From a virus, in IMG/VR virus record IMGVR_UViG_3300028813_000008, positions 1-44,561 of that record: DNA of 44,561 bases. The stretch is one strand, 5' to 3'. The notes beneath the pieces were generated by a model. The model saw only the letters and a list, made by a program, of their open reading frames with translations, searched no databases and was not told where the DNA came from. Both the position numbers and the translations under genes were made by a program. Position 1 is the stretch's first letter. Every line of letters starts with the position of its first letter. Positions 21,685 to 29,819 of the stretch are shown piece by piece.

Positions 21685-22478
21685 GGTTTAGAATCCTTCT
21701 CCGCCTGACCGGCGAGGTCCGCCTCGCCGGCGGGGGCGGGTGGGAGAGTGGGAAGAAGCGCGGTCTCATCCGTCGCGCGAACACCCCCTGCGGCGGCCTC
21801 TGCTCGCTGCCGGGCATGCTCCTGCGCCAGCACCTGCTCGAATGGAATCTGCACCCCGCCCAGCATCTTCTCCACCGCCGAATCCACCGGCACCACCCCC
21901 GCAGGCCGCGACGCCGCCTTCACCACCAGACCCCCGGCACCATCCGGGGGAAGCTCAAACGCCACGTCCATCCCATACTTCTCCCGCAGCGCTTGCTGCT
22001 GGGAGATACGGCTGAACTGGTAGAAGCTCAGGGGGTCACCCACGATCAGATCGTCCCCGTGCTCGGTATTGGGCGACGCCGCGAGCCATGCCGGGCATTG
22101 CGCCTGGCGGCCATCATGCATCTCGACGACCCCGGGGCACTTGATGACCTCGTTCTCCTGCCCGTCGATGAACACCCGGACAATCTTGCTGAAGTCCGCC
22201 CGCGGGGCGACCTCAGCCTGGCACTTCGGGCACTTCAGGCCGCATTCGGCGATCTCTTGACGCGGGACGCAGTAGACCTCGTGACTGTTGCCCCCGGCCC
22301 CCTCCCCGTGGACGCGCATGTGCCGGTCGTGTGGCGGGGCCCAGGGCACCTCCCCGGCGATCCGCTGCAGCCAGGCGAACTGATCAGTCCCCCGTGTCCA
22401 CCACCGGATGGCCCAGAGGGCCCCCAAGAAGGCGGCAATGCCACCAACGAACGACAGCACCATCCATAGCCACATCAT
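21681..22478 (-). CDS. Membrane-anchored zinc-ribbon protein
   Basis: The ATG at 22,478 overlaps the nuclease stop (ATGA) and gives 265 residues. An N-terminal helix (MWLWMVLSFVGGIAAFLGAL) anchors it. A zinc-ribbon-like region has ECGLKCPKCQAEV and a later pair in IKCPGVVEMH and AQCPAW. The C-terminal half is helical with an Ala/Pro-rich, acidic end. No named family is recognised. Confidence 0.5.
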   Translation of the reverse strand: MMWLWMVLSFVGGIAAFLGALWAIRWWTRGTDQFAWLQRIAGEVPWAPPHDRHMRVHGEGAGGNSHEVYCVPRQEIAECGLKCPKCQAEVAPRADFSKIVRVFIDGQENEVIKCPGVVEMHDGRQAQCPAWLAASPNTEHGDDLIVGDPLSFYQFSRISQQQALREKYGMDVAFELPPDGAGGLVVKAASRPAGVVPVDSAVEKMLGGVQIPFEQVLAQEHARQRAEAAAGGVRATDETALLPTLPPAPAGEADLAGQAEKDSKP

Positions 22479-22864
22479 GTGAGCAACCCTTCCCAGAAGC
22501 CTGGTGTCGCCATCAGTTCGCCCTGGCAGATCCGATTGCCGCGGCGGGACTCGAGGTAGTCGATATGGAGGGACCAGCGCTTCCACGGCACCCGCACCCC
22601 GCCCTCAGCCATGTGCACGTCGACCACCCGCACCCGCATCCCGGCCATCTGCATCCGGTCGATCTGGAACTCCTGGACTCGGGAGAGCGGTTTGCCGTGA
22701 GCCTTGGCCTCGACCCATGCAGCACCGTAGGTGAGATGACTGAATACCAGGTCTGGGGTGCCGCCCTTGATCGGCTTGAGATACGACCACCACCCGTCGC
22801 GGGAAAAGACCTGGGTGAAGCACTTGGTCAGGCGCCGCTTGAACAGGGACTCTGGCTGTGGCAT
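22475..22864 (-). CDS. VRR-NUC-like nuclease
   Basis: The 129 residues fit the small phage VRR-NUC layout: an N-terminal basic helix, KGGTPDLVF with the active-site Asp, AAWVEAKAHGKPLS with the E-x-K pair, then LSRVQEFQIDRMQMAGMRVRVV, whose Q and hydrophobic pattern is typical. Such enzymes cut branched or flapped DNA during recombination. It is the second nuclease of this arm and is translationally coupled to the zinc/membrane protein. The family call is fairly secure. Confidence 0.7.
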   Translation of the reverse strand: MPQPESLFKRRLTKCFTQVFSRDGWWSYLKPIKGGTPDLVFSHLTYGAAWVEAKAHGKPLSRVQEFQIDRMQMAGMRVRVVDVHMAEGGVRVPWKRWSLHIDYLESRRGNRICQGELMATPGFWEGLLT

Positions 22865-22884
22865 CTATGTAGGGTTACGTGTCC

Positions 22885-23145
22885 CTAGGCAGAGTCAAGG
22901 CCCCTCGCCGGAGTGGATGGGACGGGCGTCCTGATCACCTGGGTGGCGCTCAGCTGAATGGCCTTGGTATCGAGCGCCTCGACCAGGGCCCAGACGATCG
23001 ATGAGAAGCTCCGGTCAGGATGGCGCTTGCGGAGCCGGGTGACCATCGCGCGCTGCCTCGGGGTGGACCACAGGGTCAACGTCCGATTGGGCCGGGAACT
23101 GGACCGCGACGCAGACGGTACGGGTGGTGCGGGCTTGGCAGGCAT
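22885..23145 (-). CDS. Small basic protein, possible DNA-binding
   Basis: The 86 residues have a Ser/Arg/Pro-rich N-terminus, then LTLWSTPRQRAMVTRLRKRH followed by RSFSSIVWALVEALDT. The strand-helix-helix pattern is compatible with a ribbon-helix-helix fold but too divergent to be sure. It lies between two nuclease genes. Confidence 0.4.
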   Translation of the reverse strand: MPAKPAPPVPSASRSSSRPNRTLTLWSTPRQRAMVTRLRKRHPDRSFSSIVWALVEALDTKAIQLSATQVIRTPVPSTPARGLDSA

Positions 23146-23154
23146 GGATGGTCC

Positions 23155-24153
23155 TCAGGCGAGGGGTGCAACGGGCAGGCGGACGGGCCCGGCAGCCTTG
23201 ACAGCGCGGGCGCGGGCGACGTTGTAGACGCGCCCTGGGGGCGGCATGAAGAGCTTGAAGCAGTCGACAGTATGGCGACACCAGGTGCGCGTGCAATGGT
23301 CGCCGACCACAGGGTACGTATGCTGTAGCACGGCATCACTCATCAGGAACCGGCAGAACCCGGCGACCTGCTCGGCGTAGAATATCATCTCCGGCTTGGT
23401 GAAGTCGATCCAGACCAGGCTCGCCCACTTGGCCTTGAGCGAGTCGACATAGAGCACCCAGACCCGCTGGCATCCGGTCAGCAGGTGATAGGCTGCCATC
23501 TGGGGCAGATGATCCGGGTTGATCCACCCACCCTTGGTCGGCTTGGCCGTGGTCTTCAGGTCCCCGACCACAAGCCCATCCTGGGTGCGGAAATCGGTGT
23601 GCCCGGTGACAAAGTCGTTGGCCCATTCCTCCTCGGCCAGGTACGGTTCCCCGTCCGCCGGCACCGGCATCTTGCCCGCGGCCAGGGTCGCCGTCGCGCG
23701 CACCGCGCTCTGGGTGATCGCCCGGTCGTTGTTGAAGAGCTTGGCCGCCATCGTCCAGTCTGCCGCCCGCGGCTGGTAGCACCGGGAGTCGCCGGCCAGG
23801 AACGCACTATAGGCCGCCCCCACGTCCCCGCCGAAAAACTCACAGGCGATGTCCACGAGGTGCTGCTCATCGCCGGTCAGGTCGTAGTCCTGGCCCGTGG
23901 CATCGCGCCGGTCGAGGTCCATCAGGAACGCATCGATGTCACGCACCATCTGCTTCTTGGGGAACAGGCAGCGCATGCCATCCTGCAGGGTGAAGTGCCC
24001 GCAGGTGCCCAGGTCGCTGTTCCCCGGGCTGACACGCTCGATCGGCGCCGGGAGTTCGCCCTCGTACACCTTGCGATCTTGCACCGCGCGCCAGGTGCAG
24101 CGCATGTAGCCACCGAGAGCGGAGGCGCGGGGTTTCCAGGGTTTCTTAGTCAT
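23155..24153 (-). CDS. PD-(D/E)XK nuclease with Cas4/AddB-like cysteines
   Basis: The 332 residues contain GHTDFRTQDGLVVGDLKTT, in which HTD and DLK are the active-site parts of the PD-(D/E)XK fold, then LPQMAAYHLLTG as the usual Gln/Tyr motif. One cysteine near the start (C19 in YMRCTW) and three near the end (CTRTWCRHTVDC) follow the iron-sulfur layout of Cas4 and AddB nucleases. It probably processes DNA ends as a 5' exonuclease in recombination or replication. The ATG overlaps the previous stop (TGATG). Confidence 0.7.
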   Translation of the reverse strand: MTKKPWKPRASALGGYMRCTWRAVQDRKVYEGELPAPIERVSPGNSDLGTCGHFTLQDGMRCLFPKKQMVRDIDAFLMDLDRRDATGQDYDLTGDEQHLVDIACEFFGGDVGAAYSAFLAGDSRCYQPRAADWTMAAKLFNNDRAITQSAVRATATLAAGKMPVPADGEPYLAEEEWANDFVTGHTDFRTQDGLVVGDLKTTAKPTKGGWINPDHLPQMAAYHLLTGCQRVWVLYVDSLKAKWASLVWIDFTKPEMIFYAEQVAGFCRFLMSDAVLQHTYPVVGDHCTRTWCRHTVDCFKLFMPPPGRVYNVARARAVKAAGPVRLPVAPLA

Positions 24154-24293
24154 CACCAGCCCTTGGGATAGTCCCCGCGCTTCTTGCGCTTCTTCTGCTG
24201 CGGTTTGCCAAACACCCGCTCCCAGCCGCGCTCGAACCGCTGCCGTTCCTCGCGCGATGCACCGCGCCGCTGGGAGCCTTTGCCGTTGGACAT
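24153..24293 (-). CDS. 46-residue basic phage protein
   Basis: The product begins MSNGKGSQRRGASREERQRF and continues ERGWERVFGKPQQKKRKK. Short proteins with the pattern MSNGKG...WERIFGK are common in phage genomes; their role is unknown. It overlaps the next start and the preceding stop by TGATG junctions, so three genes are translated as a chain. Confidence 0.65.
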   Translation of the reverse strand: MSNGKGSQRRGASREERQRFERGWERVFGKPQQKKRKKRGDYPKGW

Positions 24294-24772
24294 CAGGAGT
24301 CGACGATGCTGCTGGTCTCGGTGGTCTGCTTCGATGCCATCGCGGAGCCGGTCTGGTAGCCGGGGTTGTTCGGATTGGTCAGGGGGACCGATTCATTGAC
24401 ATTGACCGTACGCTGGAAGGTCGGCGAACGGAAGACGGTGCGTGTGATCTCCTTGAGATCGTTGGCCCGCTGATCGGCGATCGTCACCCTGAGCGCGGCC
24501 ATCTCCTCTTTGTGCCGGATCTCGCGCTCACGCTCGATGATCGCGGCCTCCTTCGCGGCGAGCTTGGCCTCCTCACCCTTGATCTCTGCCCGCTGGCTAT
24601 CGAGGGTCTCCTCCTGCCGGAGTCGCGCCTTCGCATCTGCCAGGTCAGCCTTGGTGGTGACGAGGTCCCGCGCATCCTTCTCCGCCTGCTCGAGCCGCTT
24701 GCGCAGCACCTCTCCGACCTCGGCCGAGAGGTTCTTCTTGATCGCGTCCTGGAGATCGTGTTCGAGTGCCAT
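24293..24772 (-). CDS. Coiled-coil protein
   Basis: The start at MALEHDLQDAIKKNL gives 159 residues. Residues 15-125 form a long charged coiled coil rich in Glu, Lys, Ala and Arg (VLRKRLEQAEKDARDLVTTK, EEAKLAAKEAAIIEREREI). The C-terminus is disordered with Asn/Thr. No family is recognised. It may be a scaffold or partner for the adjacent nuclease. Confidence 0.5.
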   Translation of the reverse strand: MALEHDLQDAIKKNLSAEVGEVLRKRLEQAEKDARDLVTTKADLADAKARLRQEETLDSQRAEIKGEEAKLAAKEAAIIEREREIRHKEEMAALRVTIADQRANDLKEITRTVFRSPTFQRTVNVNESVPLTNPNNPGYQTGSAMASKQTTETSSIVDS

Positions 24773-24863
24773 GGATGGGTTCCTTGGATAGGGTAGGTAC
24801 CACAAACGCCACCGGCCCCTCAGGACCGGTGGCTGCAGAGCCGCATCGTGGATGGCGCAGGGT

Positions 24864-26024
24864 CTAGCGTCGCCCTGCAATCTGGGCCAATGCGTCCATG
24901 GCCTCGGCGGACATGCTGAACGTGCCCCACTCCTTGATCGACGCGAGGAGGTCAGGATTCTCCCCGTGCTCGGCGAGGAACTGGTTGAACGCGGCCTTCA
25001 CCCCGTCGATCTCGCCACCGACCACGCTCTGGCGGACCTGGATGTAGTGCTCGTCCCAGGTCTGGGTCTTGGACTGCATCTGATGCTTGGCCGGGTTGAA
25101 CAGCACCGGGGTCGCCTGGGGCGTGCCGTTCGGAAAGGCAGCGAGCAGCTCTTTGCCGGTCATCAGGGCGCAGTCATAGGTGCCCGTGGTCTGGACAGCG
25201 AAGATTCCGGCGTGCGGGTCGTACATCAGCAGTTCGAGCGTCATGCTCGGGTGGCCGAGCGGGTCGAATTCATCCTGGGTGCTGCGGTTGCGGAAGGTGT
25301 ACACCTGGACGGCGTCCTGGGCGATGCCGACCGCTTCGAGCTCGTCGTAGGGGATGACACTGCGGGAGCGGGGGGACTGCTTGGGTGCGTTCTTGTTGAA
25401 GGCCTTGGGCCAGATCAGCACATTGTAGCGATAGCCCAGCAGGATCGCCGGGAAGGGATCCGTGCCATTGGCACCCTGACCCTTGCCGCGGGGGAGATCT
25501 GCGTTGGTGCCCTCGGGATTCATGTCGTGGAATTCAAAGTTCCCGCCGCTATCGCCCCCGGTCAGGTAGATCGTGGGGAAGATGTTCGGCTCGCCGGCCG
25601 GGCGGACGCCTTCCTCGACCACGTTGAGCGCGGTCTTGGTCGGGGCGGATGGGTTGAGCAGGGCCAGGAAGCCGATGGGGCGGGAGAGGGTTTGGGGCTG
25701 GGGAGCGGCAGGGACCTGGGCAGCAGGGGCGGGAGAAGGCGCCTGCGCGGCGGGCGCCGCCTGGGCAGCAGGGGCGGGTTGGGATGCTGCGGCGGCAGCT
25801 GCGGCTGCTGCGGCGGCACCACGGCGACCGCGGCCGGGGGTTGCGGCGCCCGTGGTTGCGGCGGGCTGCTGCGGGGGCGCACTGGTGACGGCCGGCAAGC
25901 CGGTGGCTGCGGCAGCAGGTTGGAGAGTGCCACCGGTCGGGGGCGGCGGGGCGGCAGAGGTAGCAGGGGCTGCGGCAGCAGCGGCCTTGGCGGCGCCGGC
26001 CTTGCGGGGGTCATTCCAGACCAT
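24864..26024 (-). CDS. Unknown protein with Ala/Pro-rich head
   Basis: The 386 residues start with about 115 residues of low-complexity Ala/Pro/Gln, broken by a basic spot (PGRGRRG). A folded domain follows: SRPIGFLALLNPSAPTKTAL, NIFPTIYLTGGDSGGNFEFH, AILLGYRYNVLIWPKAFNKN and TYDCALMTGKELLAAF. The domain looks beta-rich and might be a single-strand DNA-binding or accessory fold; this is speculation. It is the first gene of the recombination string and has the tandem CTATGGAG promoter boxes. Confidence 0.5.
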   Translation of the reverse strand: MVWNDPRKAGAAKAAAAAAPATSAAPPPPTGGTLQPAAAATGLPAVTSAPPQQPAATTGAATPGRGRRGAAAAAAAAAAASQPAPAAQAAPAAQAPSPAPAAQVPAAPQPQTLSRPIGFLALLNPSAPTKTALNVVEEGVRPAGEPNIFPTIYLTGGDSGGNFEFHDMNPEGTNADLPRGKGQGANGTDPFPAILLGYRYNVLIWPKAFNKNAPKQSPRSRSVIPYDELEAVGIAQDAVQVYTFRNRSTQDEFDPLGHPSMTLELLMYDPHAGIFAVQTTGTYDCALMTGKELLAAFPNGTPQATPVLFNPAKHQMQSKTQTWDEHYIQVRQSVVGGEIDGVKAAFNQFLAEHGENPDLLASIKEWGTFSMSAEAMDALAQIAGRR

Positions 26025-26031
26025 ACGTAGA

Positions 26032-26076
26032 CTCCATAGTGGTGGGTGAGGCGCGCACTATGGAGAGGCTATGGAG
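26032..26076 (-). promoter_or_regulatory. Tandem CTATGGAG operator/promoter boxes
   Basis: CTATGGAG occurs at 26,058-26,065 and 26,069-26,076, exactly 11 bp apart (one helical turn), with an inverted copy CTCCATAG at 26,032-26,039. The block lies just upstream of the leftward gene starting at 26,024. The same tandem arrangement, followed by the same GCGCGC context, is found at 43,627, so a common regulator is likely. Confidence 0.55.
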
Positions 26077-26098
26077 GGGTGTCAAGGGGGAAGTTGGA

Positions 26099-26716
26099 TT
26101 ACCGGCCCTCTGCGTATTTCGCCATCGCTGCGCTGATATCTTTCTTGACTGTGGGCCACGTATAAACGTATTTGTAGTGACCGTGGTCCTTGTCGGCTTC
26201 GGCGAAATGCTTGAGCGAACGGGTGATCTGGTCGACCGACAGCTTCGGTATCATGTCCCTTGCGGCCTCGATCTGCTTCTTCAGCGGCCATCCATTCTTC
26301 ATAAGGACGTGGACGTCGTAGAAATCTTTTCGGGTCCCCCGATTCGCGATGGCCAGGATCTTCATAGCTGCCAACGTCTTGAGGGAAGCAAAGGGCGCTC
26401 CCGAGGTACCCCTCTCGACGTCTGCCTTGTAATCGAACCTGAGGAAGCTCAAACGCACACCACGCACCGTGATATGCAAAGAGTTCGAACTCTCACTGAT
26501 CAATTTCGGTTCGAGATCGGCTTCTCGAAGCAGAGTCATCAAAGCCCTGGTATCGAAGTTCCGAAGCGTAAACCAATCGAGATCTTCCGAGTCCCGATGA
26601 TTGAACCGGAGGGACATATTGGATCCGCCGACGAGAAAGAACTTGTTCTTCTCGCAGAACCCGGCGAGGTCCTTCAGTACTTCACGTTTGTGCTTGGACA
26701 GTTTCAACCGCGCCAT
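26099..26716 (-). CDS. AbiEii-type nucleotidyltransferase (toxin-like)
   Basis: The ATG at 26,716 gives 205 residues. The active-site signature is FLVGGSNMSLRFNHRDSEDLDWF shortened to GGS and DSEDLDW, the typical GGS...DxD of this polymerase-beta fold. Then SFLRFDYK and LAAMKILAIANRGTRKDFYD match the family's later motifs. AbiEii proteins are the toxins of AbiE abortive-infection or toxin-antitoxin systems and modify tRNA ends or other targets. Its start overlaps the end of the upstream small gene by 13 bp, as in a toxin-antitoxin pair. Composition is AT-richer than the flanks. Confidence 0.7.
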   Translation of the reverse strand: MARLKLSKHKREVLKDLAGFCEKNKFFLVGGSNMSLRFNHRDSEDLDWFTLRNFDTRALMTLLREADLEPKLISESSNSLHITVRGVRLSFLRFDYKADVERGTSGAPFASLKTLAAMKILAIANRGTRKDFYDVHVLMKNGWPLKKQIEAARDMIPKLSVDQITRSLKHFAEADKDHGHYKYVYTWPTVKKDISAAMAKYAEGR

Positions 26717-26973
26717 GGGATCCAGCCTTTCATCCAGCGTTCGCAGGTGGCCAAAGGGATACCGAGAATAGCCCCCCACAAAATCAGCACGTGCTCATCG
26801 AGAATGCGGCCTTTCGACTCCACAACATACCGGCGGAGCTCCGCCCGATCATGGGTCTTCAGCAAACGGCGCCAATCGGCCAGCTTACCAAACATCATAA
26901 TCCGGGCTGCTCGGAGCTCCCGGGAGATCCCCTTCTTGGGGTCGACATCCCACAAATATGCGACTTTCTGCAT
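26704..26973 (-). CDS. Putative partner (antitoxin-like) of the AbiEii-type protein
   Basis: The ATG at 26,973 gives 89 residues: MQKVAYLWDVDPKKGISREL, then MMFGKLADWRRLLKTHDRAE and WGAILGIPLATCERWMKG. A TTG at 27,006 would add 11 residues. The overlap with the downstream nucleotidyltransferase gene and gene order suit an antitoxin, but it lacks a clear AbiEi winged-helix pattern. It resembles short accessory proteins that accompany this nucleotidyltransferase in other genomes. Confidence 0.5.
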   Translation of the reverse strand: MQKVAYLWDVDPKKGISRELRAARIMMFGKLADWRRLLKTHDRAELRRYVVESKGRILDEHVLILWGAILGIPLATCERWMKGWIPWRG

Positions 26974-27002
26974 GGTTTCATTGTACCCGGCGGCAGCGGG
27001 GA

Positions 27003-27194
27003 TCAAGCGCTGAACGCGATCGGTCCCCGCGTGGTGTGGGCGATGGGGCGTGGTTTCCCCTTGTCTTTTTCTTTTGCTGGCGCAGGCGGCAGCGCATGGT
27101 GCGGGCTATAGGCGCTTTCCCAGAGCGGTGGAATCCGCAACCAGTGCTTCGGGTGAAAGTCGTCGTAGATGAGACGGCGGTGAGCGCGGCTCAT
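27003..27194 (-). CDS. Small unknown protein coupled to glycosyltransferase
   Basis: The ATG overlaps the glycosyltransferase stop (ATGA). The 63 residues begin MSRAHRRLIYDDFHPKHWLR and end with a Pro/Lys-rich tail. It fills the gap between the glycosyltransferase and the toxin-like pair. No family is recognised. Confidence 0.45.
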   Translation of the reverse strand: MSRAHRRLIYDDFHPKHWLRIPPLWESAYSPHHALPPAPAKEKDKGKPRPIAHTTRGPIAFSA

Positions 27195-27844
27195 TGGTTG
27201 ATGAACCGCAGGAAGGTCAGGTAGTTTTCGGCTTGGCTGATGAAGTGCCCGGCGCCCTTGCAGAGAACGTAGTTGCGGTGGCGGTGGCAGGTGACGACGG
27301 GGAGATCGTATTCGAGAATATAGGTCGGGACGCTGACACTGTGCGCCACGTGCGACATGCCAGAACAGATTCCGACGAACAAGACAGATGTTCGCATCGC
27401 CCAGATCGATTTCTCCAGGCCGAGATCCTTGCCCGCGATCACGACGGCGAACCCGTGCCGCTGCGCCCACAGATTGATCGTGACGATATCACCAGGCGGC
27501 GGGTTCTTCAGCTCGGGGGTCGATGCCCCGTCGAATTGCACTGTAATCTTGTTATCGCGAGGGCCGAGGCTCCACTGGTGCTTCGCCGGTATCATAGGCG
27601 CGGCCCAGACCGCGTATCCATCGAGCTCCGTGTTCGGCTCGTCGTCGACCAGGATAATCTCGTTGTCGAAATACTGCTGGTCCATCGCACGCAGGACCGC
27701 CTCTTGCATCGCGCGCAGGCTCTGTCCATGCTGGACGGTCGACAGCAGGATCGGGCCAGGACGCTGGATGCGGGCAAGCAGCTGGATCGTAGCCCAAACA
27801 TCGCCGAGGCCATAATTCCAATTCCTATAGATGGTATTTGGCAT
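27191..27844 (-). CDS. GT9/heptosyltransferase-like glycosyltransferase
   Basis: The ATG at 27,844 has an AAGGAAG site. The 217 residues start NYGLGDVWATIQLLARIQ, the GxGD loop typical of GT9-like enzymes, and later carry VLFVGICSGMSHVAHSVSV followed by PTYILEYD, which corresponds to the donor-binding C-terminal half where family members read PTVALFG. It is shorter than cellular heptosyltransferases (about 320-350), so it may be a reduced phage form. With the GH130-like neighbour it could change host surface glycans. Identification is by pattern only. Confidence 0.55.
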   Translation of the reverse strand: MPNTIYRNWNYGLGDVWATIQLLARIQRPGPILLSTVQHGQSLRAMQEAVLRAMDQQYFDNEIILVDDEPNTELDGYAVWAAPMIPAKHQWSLGPRDNKITVQFDGASTPELKNPPPGDIVTINLWAQRHGFAVVIAGKDLGLEKSIWAMRTSVLFVGICSGMSHVAHSVSVPTYILEYDLPVVTCHRHRNYVLCKGAGHFISQAENYLTFLRFINQ

Positions 27845-27935
27845 TGAACTTCCTTTCGAAGTCATCCACGCCTTCGCAGACGGTGGCCCACATATCCCCG
27901 AAGCCGCCGCCGAGGATGTCCCAGACGATGCTCAT
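27825..27935 (-). CDS. 36-residue linking peptide gene
   Basis: The ATG overlaps the previous stop (ATGA) and the stop lies 20 bp inside the glycosyltransferase gene. The product is MSIVWDILGGGFGDMWATVC followed by EGVDDFERKFNAKYHL. It may exist mainly to carry ribosomes from one gene to the next. It is too short for a family call. Confidence 0.35.
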   Translation of the reverse strand: MSIVWDILGGGFGDMWATVCEGVDDFERKFNAKYHL

Positions 27936-28735
27936 AGCGCGCCCCTGTTGAGTAGCCGAAGGTGGAGCGCCTTAGCGCGTTTATCGTCTTCACCATAGGT
28001 GACGAGGAACGAATCCTCGAGGCAGAGCAGGCCACACGGGAAATGGACGCTGGTACCGCTGTGCCCGAGAAAGGGTTTATTTGAGATGCCGATCACCTGG
28101 AAGGGTGGTTCGGCAGAAAAGCTGTACATGCCCATATAATAGTTCGATGTGTGGAAAGCTGAGTAATAGCGCCCATTATAGAGCGCTGGCGGGGTTCCGC
28201 CGCGAAGCTGCTTACCGTCTACCTCCCAGTCGTTGGGGAACGGGGTGGAGTGGATAAGGGCGAACGCGCCGTCCCAATCACACTCATAGATGCGGTGCGG
28301 GTTGATGGAGTAGATGCATAGCAACCGCCCGTGGTAGTCAAAGAACTGCCAGTTCTTTTCATAGCGCTCCGGCGTGAACTTGAATTCCACTTCCCGCTCT
28401 ATGGATAAGTCCGCATTGAACCGGCATATCCGCATCCGGATAGGGCCGTCCGTATGTGTGTACGAGCCGCAGAGCGCCCCGCGATGTGTGAATAGGCGGA
28501 GATCTTCGAGCCGGATGTCCTTGGTGCCGACAATACGTGACGACTCGATCTGAAGGCGCGAGTCGAGCAGGCAGATGCCCGTCCTGCTCTGCATCTGATG
28601 CCCGAACCGGTACGACAGATAGCAGCTATCACCCTGCCGAGCGATTCCGCAGTTGTACTTGGTCTCCTCTGACGGAGCAAGTTGATCTCCCGGGAATTCG
28701 ATGAGTGCTGACGGAGAAAAGGACAGACGATCCAT
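27932..28735 (-). CDS. GH130-like five-bladed beta-propeller protein
   Basis: The 267 residues match the general pattern of GH130 phosphorylase/glycosidase propellers: IRLEDLRLFTHRGALCGSYT, then YEKNWQFFDYHGRLLCIYSI and NPHRIYECDW, LRGGTPPALYNGRYYSAFHT, and FPCGLLCLEDSFLVTYGEDD. The EKNW and GGTP motifs are characteristic. GH130 enzymes act on beta-mannosides and related glycans, often by phosphorolysis. It is next to a glycosyltransferase, so the two may build or trim a surface sugar. The length is a little below the family norm (about 300-350). Confidence 0.6.
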   Translation of the reverse strand: MDRLSFSPSALIEFPGDQLAPSEETKYNCGIARQGDSCYLSYRFGHQMQSRTGICLLDSRLQIESSRIVGTKDIRLEDLRLFTHRGALCGSYTHTDGPIRMRICRFNADLSIEREVEFKFTPERYEKNWQFFDYHGRLLCIYSINPHRIYECDWDGAFALIHSTPFPNDWEVDGKQLRGGTPPALYNGRYYSAFHTSNYYMGMYSFSAEPPFQVIGISNKPFLGHSGTSVHFPCGLLCLEDSFLVTYGEDDKRAKALHLRLLNRGAL

Positions 28736-28739
28736 TGGC

Positions 28740-29249
28740 CTATCGCTTCACGAACATGTTGCCGCCGTCCTCGATGAGTGTCGACTCGTCTTTCACGGTC
28801 AAATAGAATTCGGGCGTCCCTTGAAGAGTCAGCCGGTTGCCTCTGAGGGTATACTTACCTGCTCGGCTGAGGTAGGAGTTGGTGTAGGTCATGTCGGGCT
28901 TGAGCACGATCGTCACGGTGCCATCCGCCTTGATGTAGGTTCCCGCCAGCTGCTGTTCAATCGTCGGTGCAGGCGCCGCCTTGGCCGGCAAATCCTTCTC
29001 GATCTCGGCGATGCGGGCCTTCACCGCCAGGGCCCCATCTAGATCCCCCTTCTTGGTCGCCTCCGCCTGGCTCTTGGTCAGCGCCGCGATCAGGGCCTTG
29101 CGGATCACCACGATATCGGCCTCGGCTTTGGCCAGGAGCTTGGTGGCGTCGGCGGGGAGTTTCGACGGCGGCGGGGACTCGTCGGCGACGAGGCAGTAGG
29201 GGTCGCAAGCGGCGGTGAGGCCGATGATCATCAGGATGAGGCGCAGCAT
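28740..29249 (-). CDS. Lipoprotein with coiled coil and small beta domain
   Basis: The signal peptide MLRLILMIIGLTAAC has a lipobox (LTAAC), so the product should be lipid-anchored after export. A charged coiled coil follows (DATKLLAKAEADIVVIRKAL, KSQAEATKKGDLDGALAVKA). The C-terminal domain is beta-rich (QQLAGTYIKADGTVTIVLK, YTLRGNRLTLQGTP), like a small lipocalin-type barrel. Phage lipoproteins often act in superinfection exclusion or modify the host envelope; nothing shows that directly here. Confidence 0.6.
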   Translation of the reverse strand: MLRLILMIIGLTAACDPYCLVADESPPPSKLPADATKLLAKAEADIVVIRKALIAALTKSQAEATKKGDLDGALAVKARIAEIEKDLPAKAAPAPTIEQQLAGTYIKADGTVTIVLKPDMTYTNSYLSRAGKYTLRGNRLTLQGTPEFYLTVKDESTLIEDGGNMFVKR

Positions 29250-29285
29250 GGGTGACTCCGGGACAAGGGTTGGTAGGTGAGAGGA

Positions 29286-29798
29286 TCAGGCTTCGGCCGG
29301 GGTGAGATCGCCCTCGAAGACCACAGCGCCACGCTTGCGCTGCGCCGTCTTCCGCGCCAGGCGCTTGTAGGCCTTGGCGACGGCCTCTTTGAATTCGACT
29401 TCCTCGACCGGCTCCTCGAGCTCGACCTCAGGCACCTTCTTGCCCGCGGCCTTGGCCTCGGCGGCCTTCTGCTTGCGGTGGCGCTCCTCATTGCGCTTGG
29501 CCAGGATCTCCGCGGCCTCGGCGACCAGGACGTCGATCGTGATGGAGTTGAGCTTCTGCATCGCGAGCTTGAGCAGCAGGAGCGGCTGCAATCTATTCAC
29601 TTGGAGTGTTTCAGAATCTGAATCCACGGAAATCTCGCCGCGCAGGTGGAGAACGACCTCAACAGGGTAGTCGCCTTCCTCGACTTGATCACGCGCATTG
29701 TCGATGATCGTGTCGGTCAACATTTTGGACAAAGCTAAAACGGCGACCGGGGAAAGGTCGGCGAGGGTGTTGGTGGATGAGGTAGGGGTCTTGGTCAT
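29286..29798 (-). CDS. Unknown Lys/Glu-rich protein with conserved leader
   Basis: The 170 residues have a compact N-terminal half (DLSPVAVLALSKMLTDTIID, YPVEVVLHLRGEISV) and a C-terminal half dominated by Glu/Lys/Ala helices (KRNEERHRKQKAAEAKA). The start has the conserved leader GCCTAGAAAGGGC plus 5 nt, found before three other genes here, which supports both the start and a shared control. No family is recognised. Confidence 0.5.
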   Translation of the reverse strand: MTKTPTSSTNTLADLSPVAVLALSKMLTDTIIDNARDQVEEGDYPVEVVLHLRGEISVDSDSETLQVNRLQPLLLLKLAMQKLNSITIDVLVAEAAEILAKRNEERHRKQKAAEAKAAGKKVPEVELEEPVEEVEFKEAVAKAYKRLARKTAQRKRGAVVFEGDLTPAEA

Positions 29799-29819
29799 GG
29801 GGCGCCCTTTCTAGGCTGG
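29799..29819 (-). promoter_or_regulatory. Conserved early-gene leader, fourth copy
   Basis: On the leftward strand this reads ACCAGCCTAGAAAGGGC and is followed by exactly 5 nt before the ATG at 29,798. It matches the leaders before 32,077, 35,822 and 38,760. Unlike those it has no palindrome upstream; instead the HNH gene ends inside it (its TAG stop is in the leader). Confidence 0.6.

Noticed and set aside
23155-24153. CRISPR-associated Cas4
   Set aside because: No CRISPR array or other cas gene is visible; phages carry many Cas4-like exonucleases.
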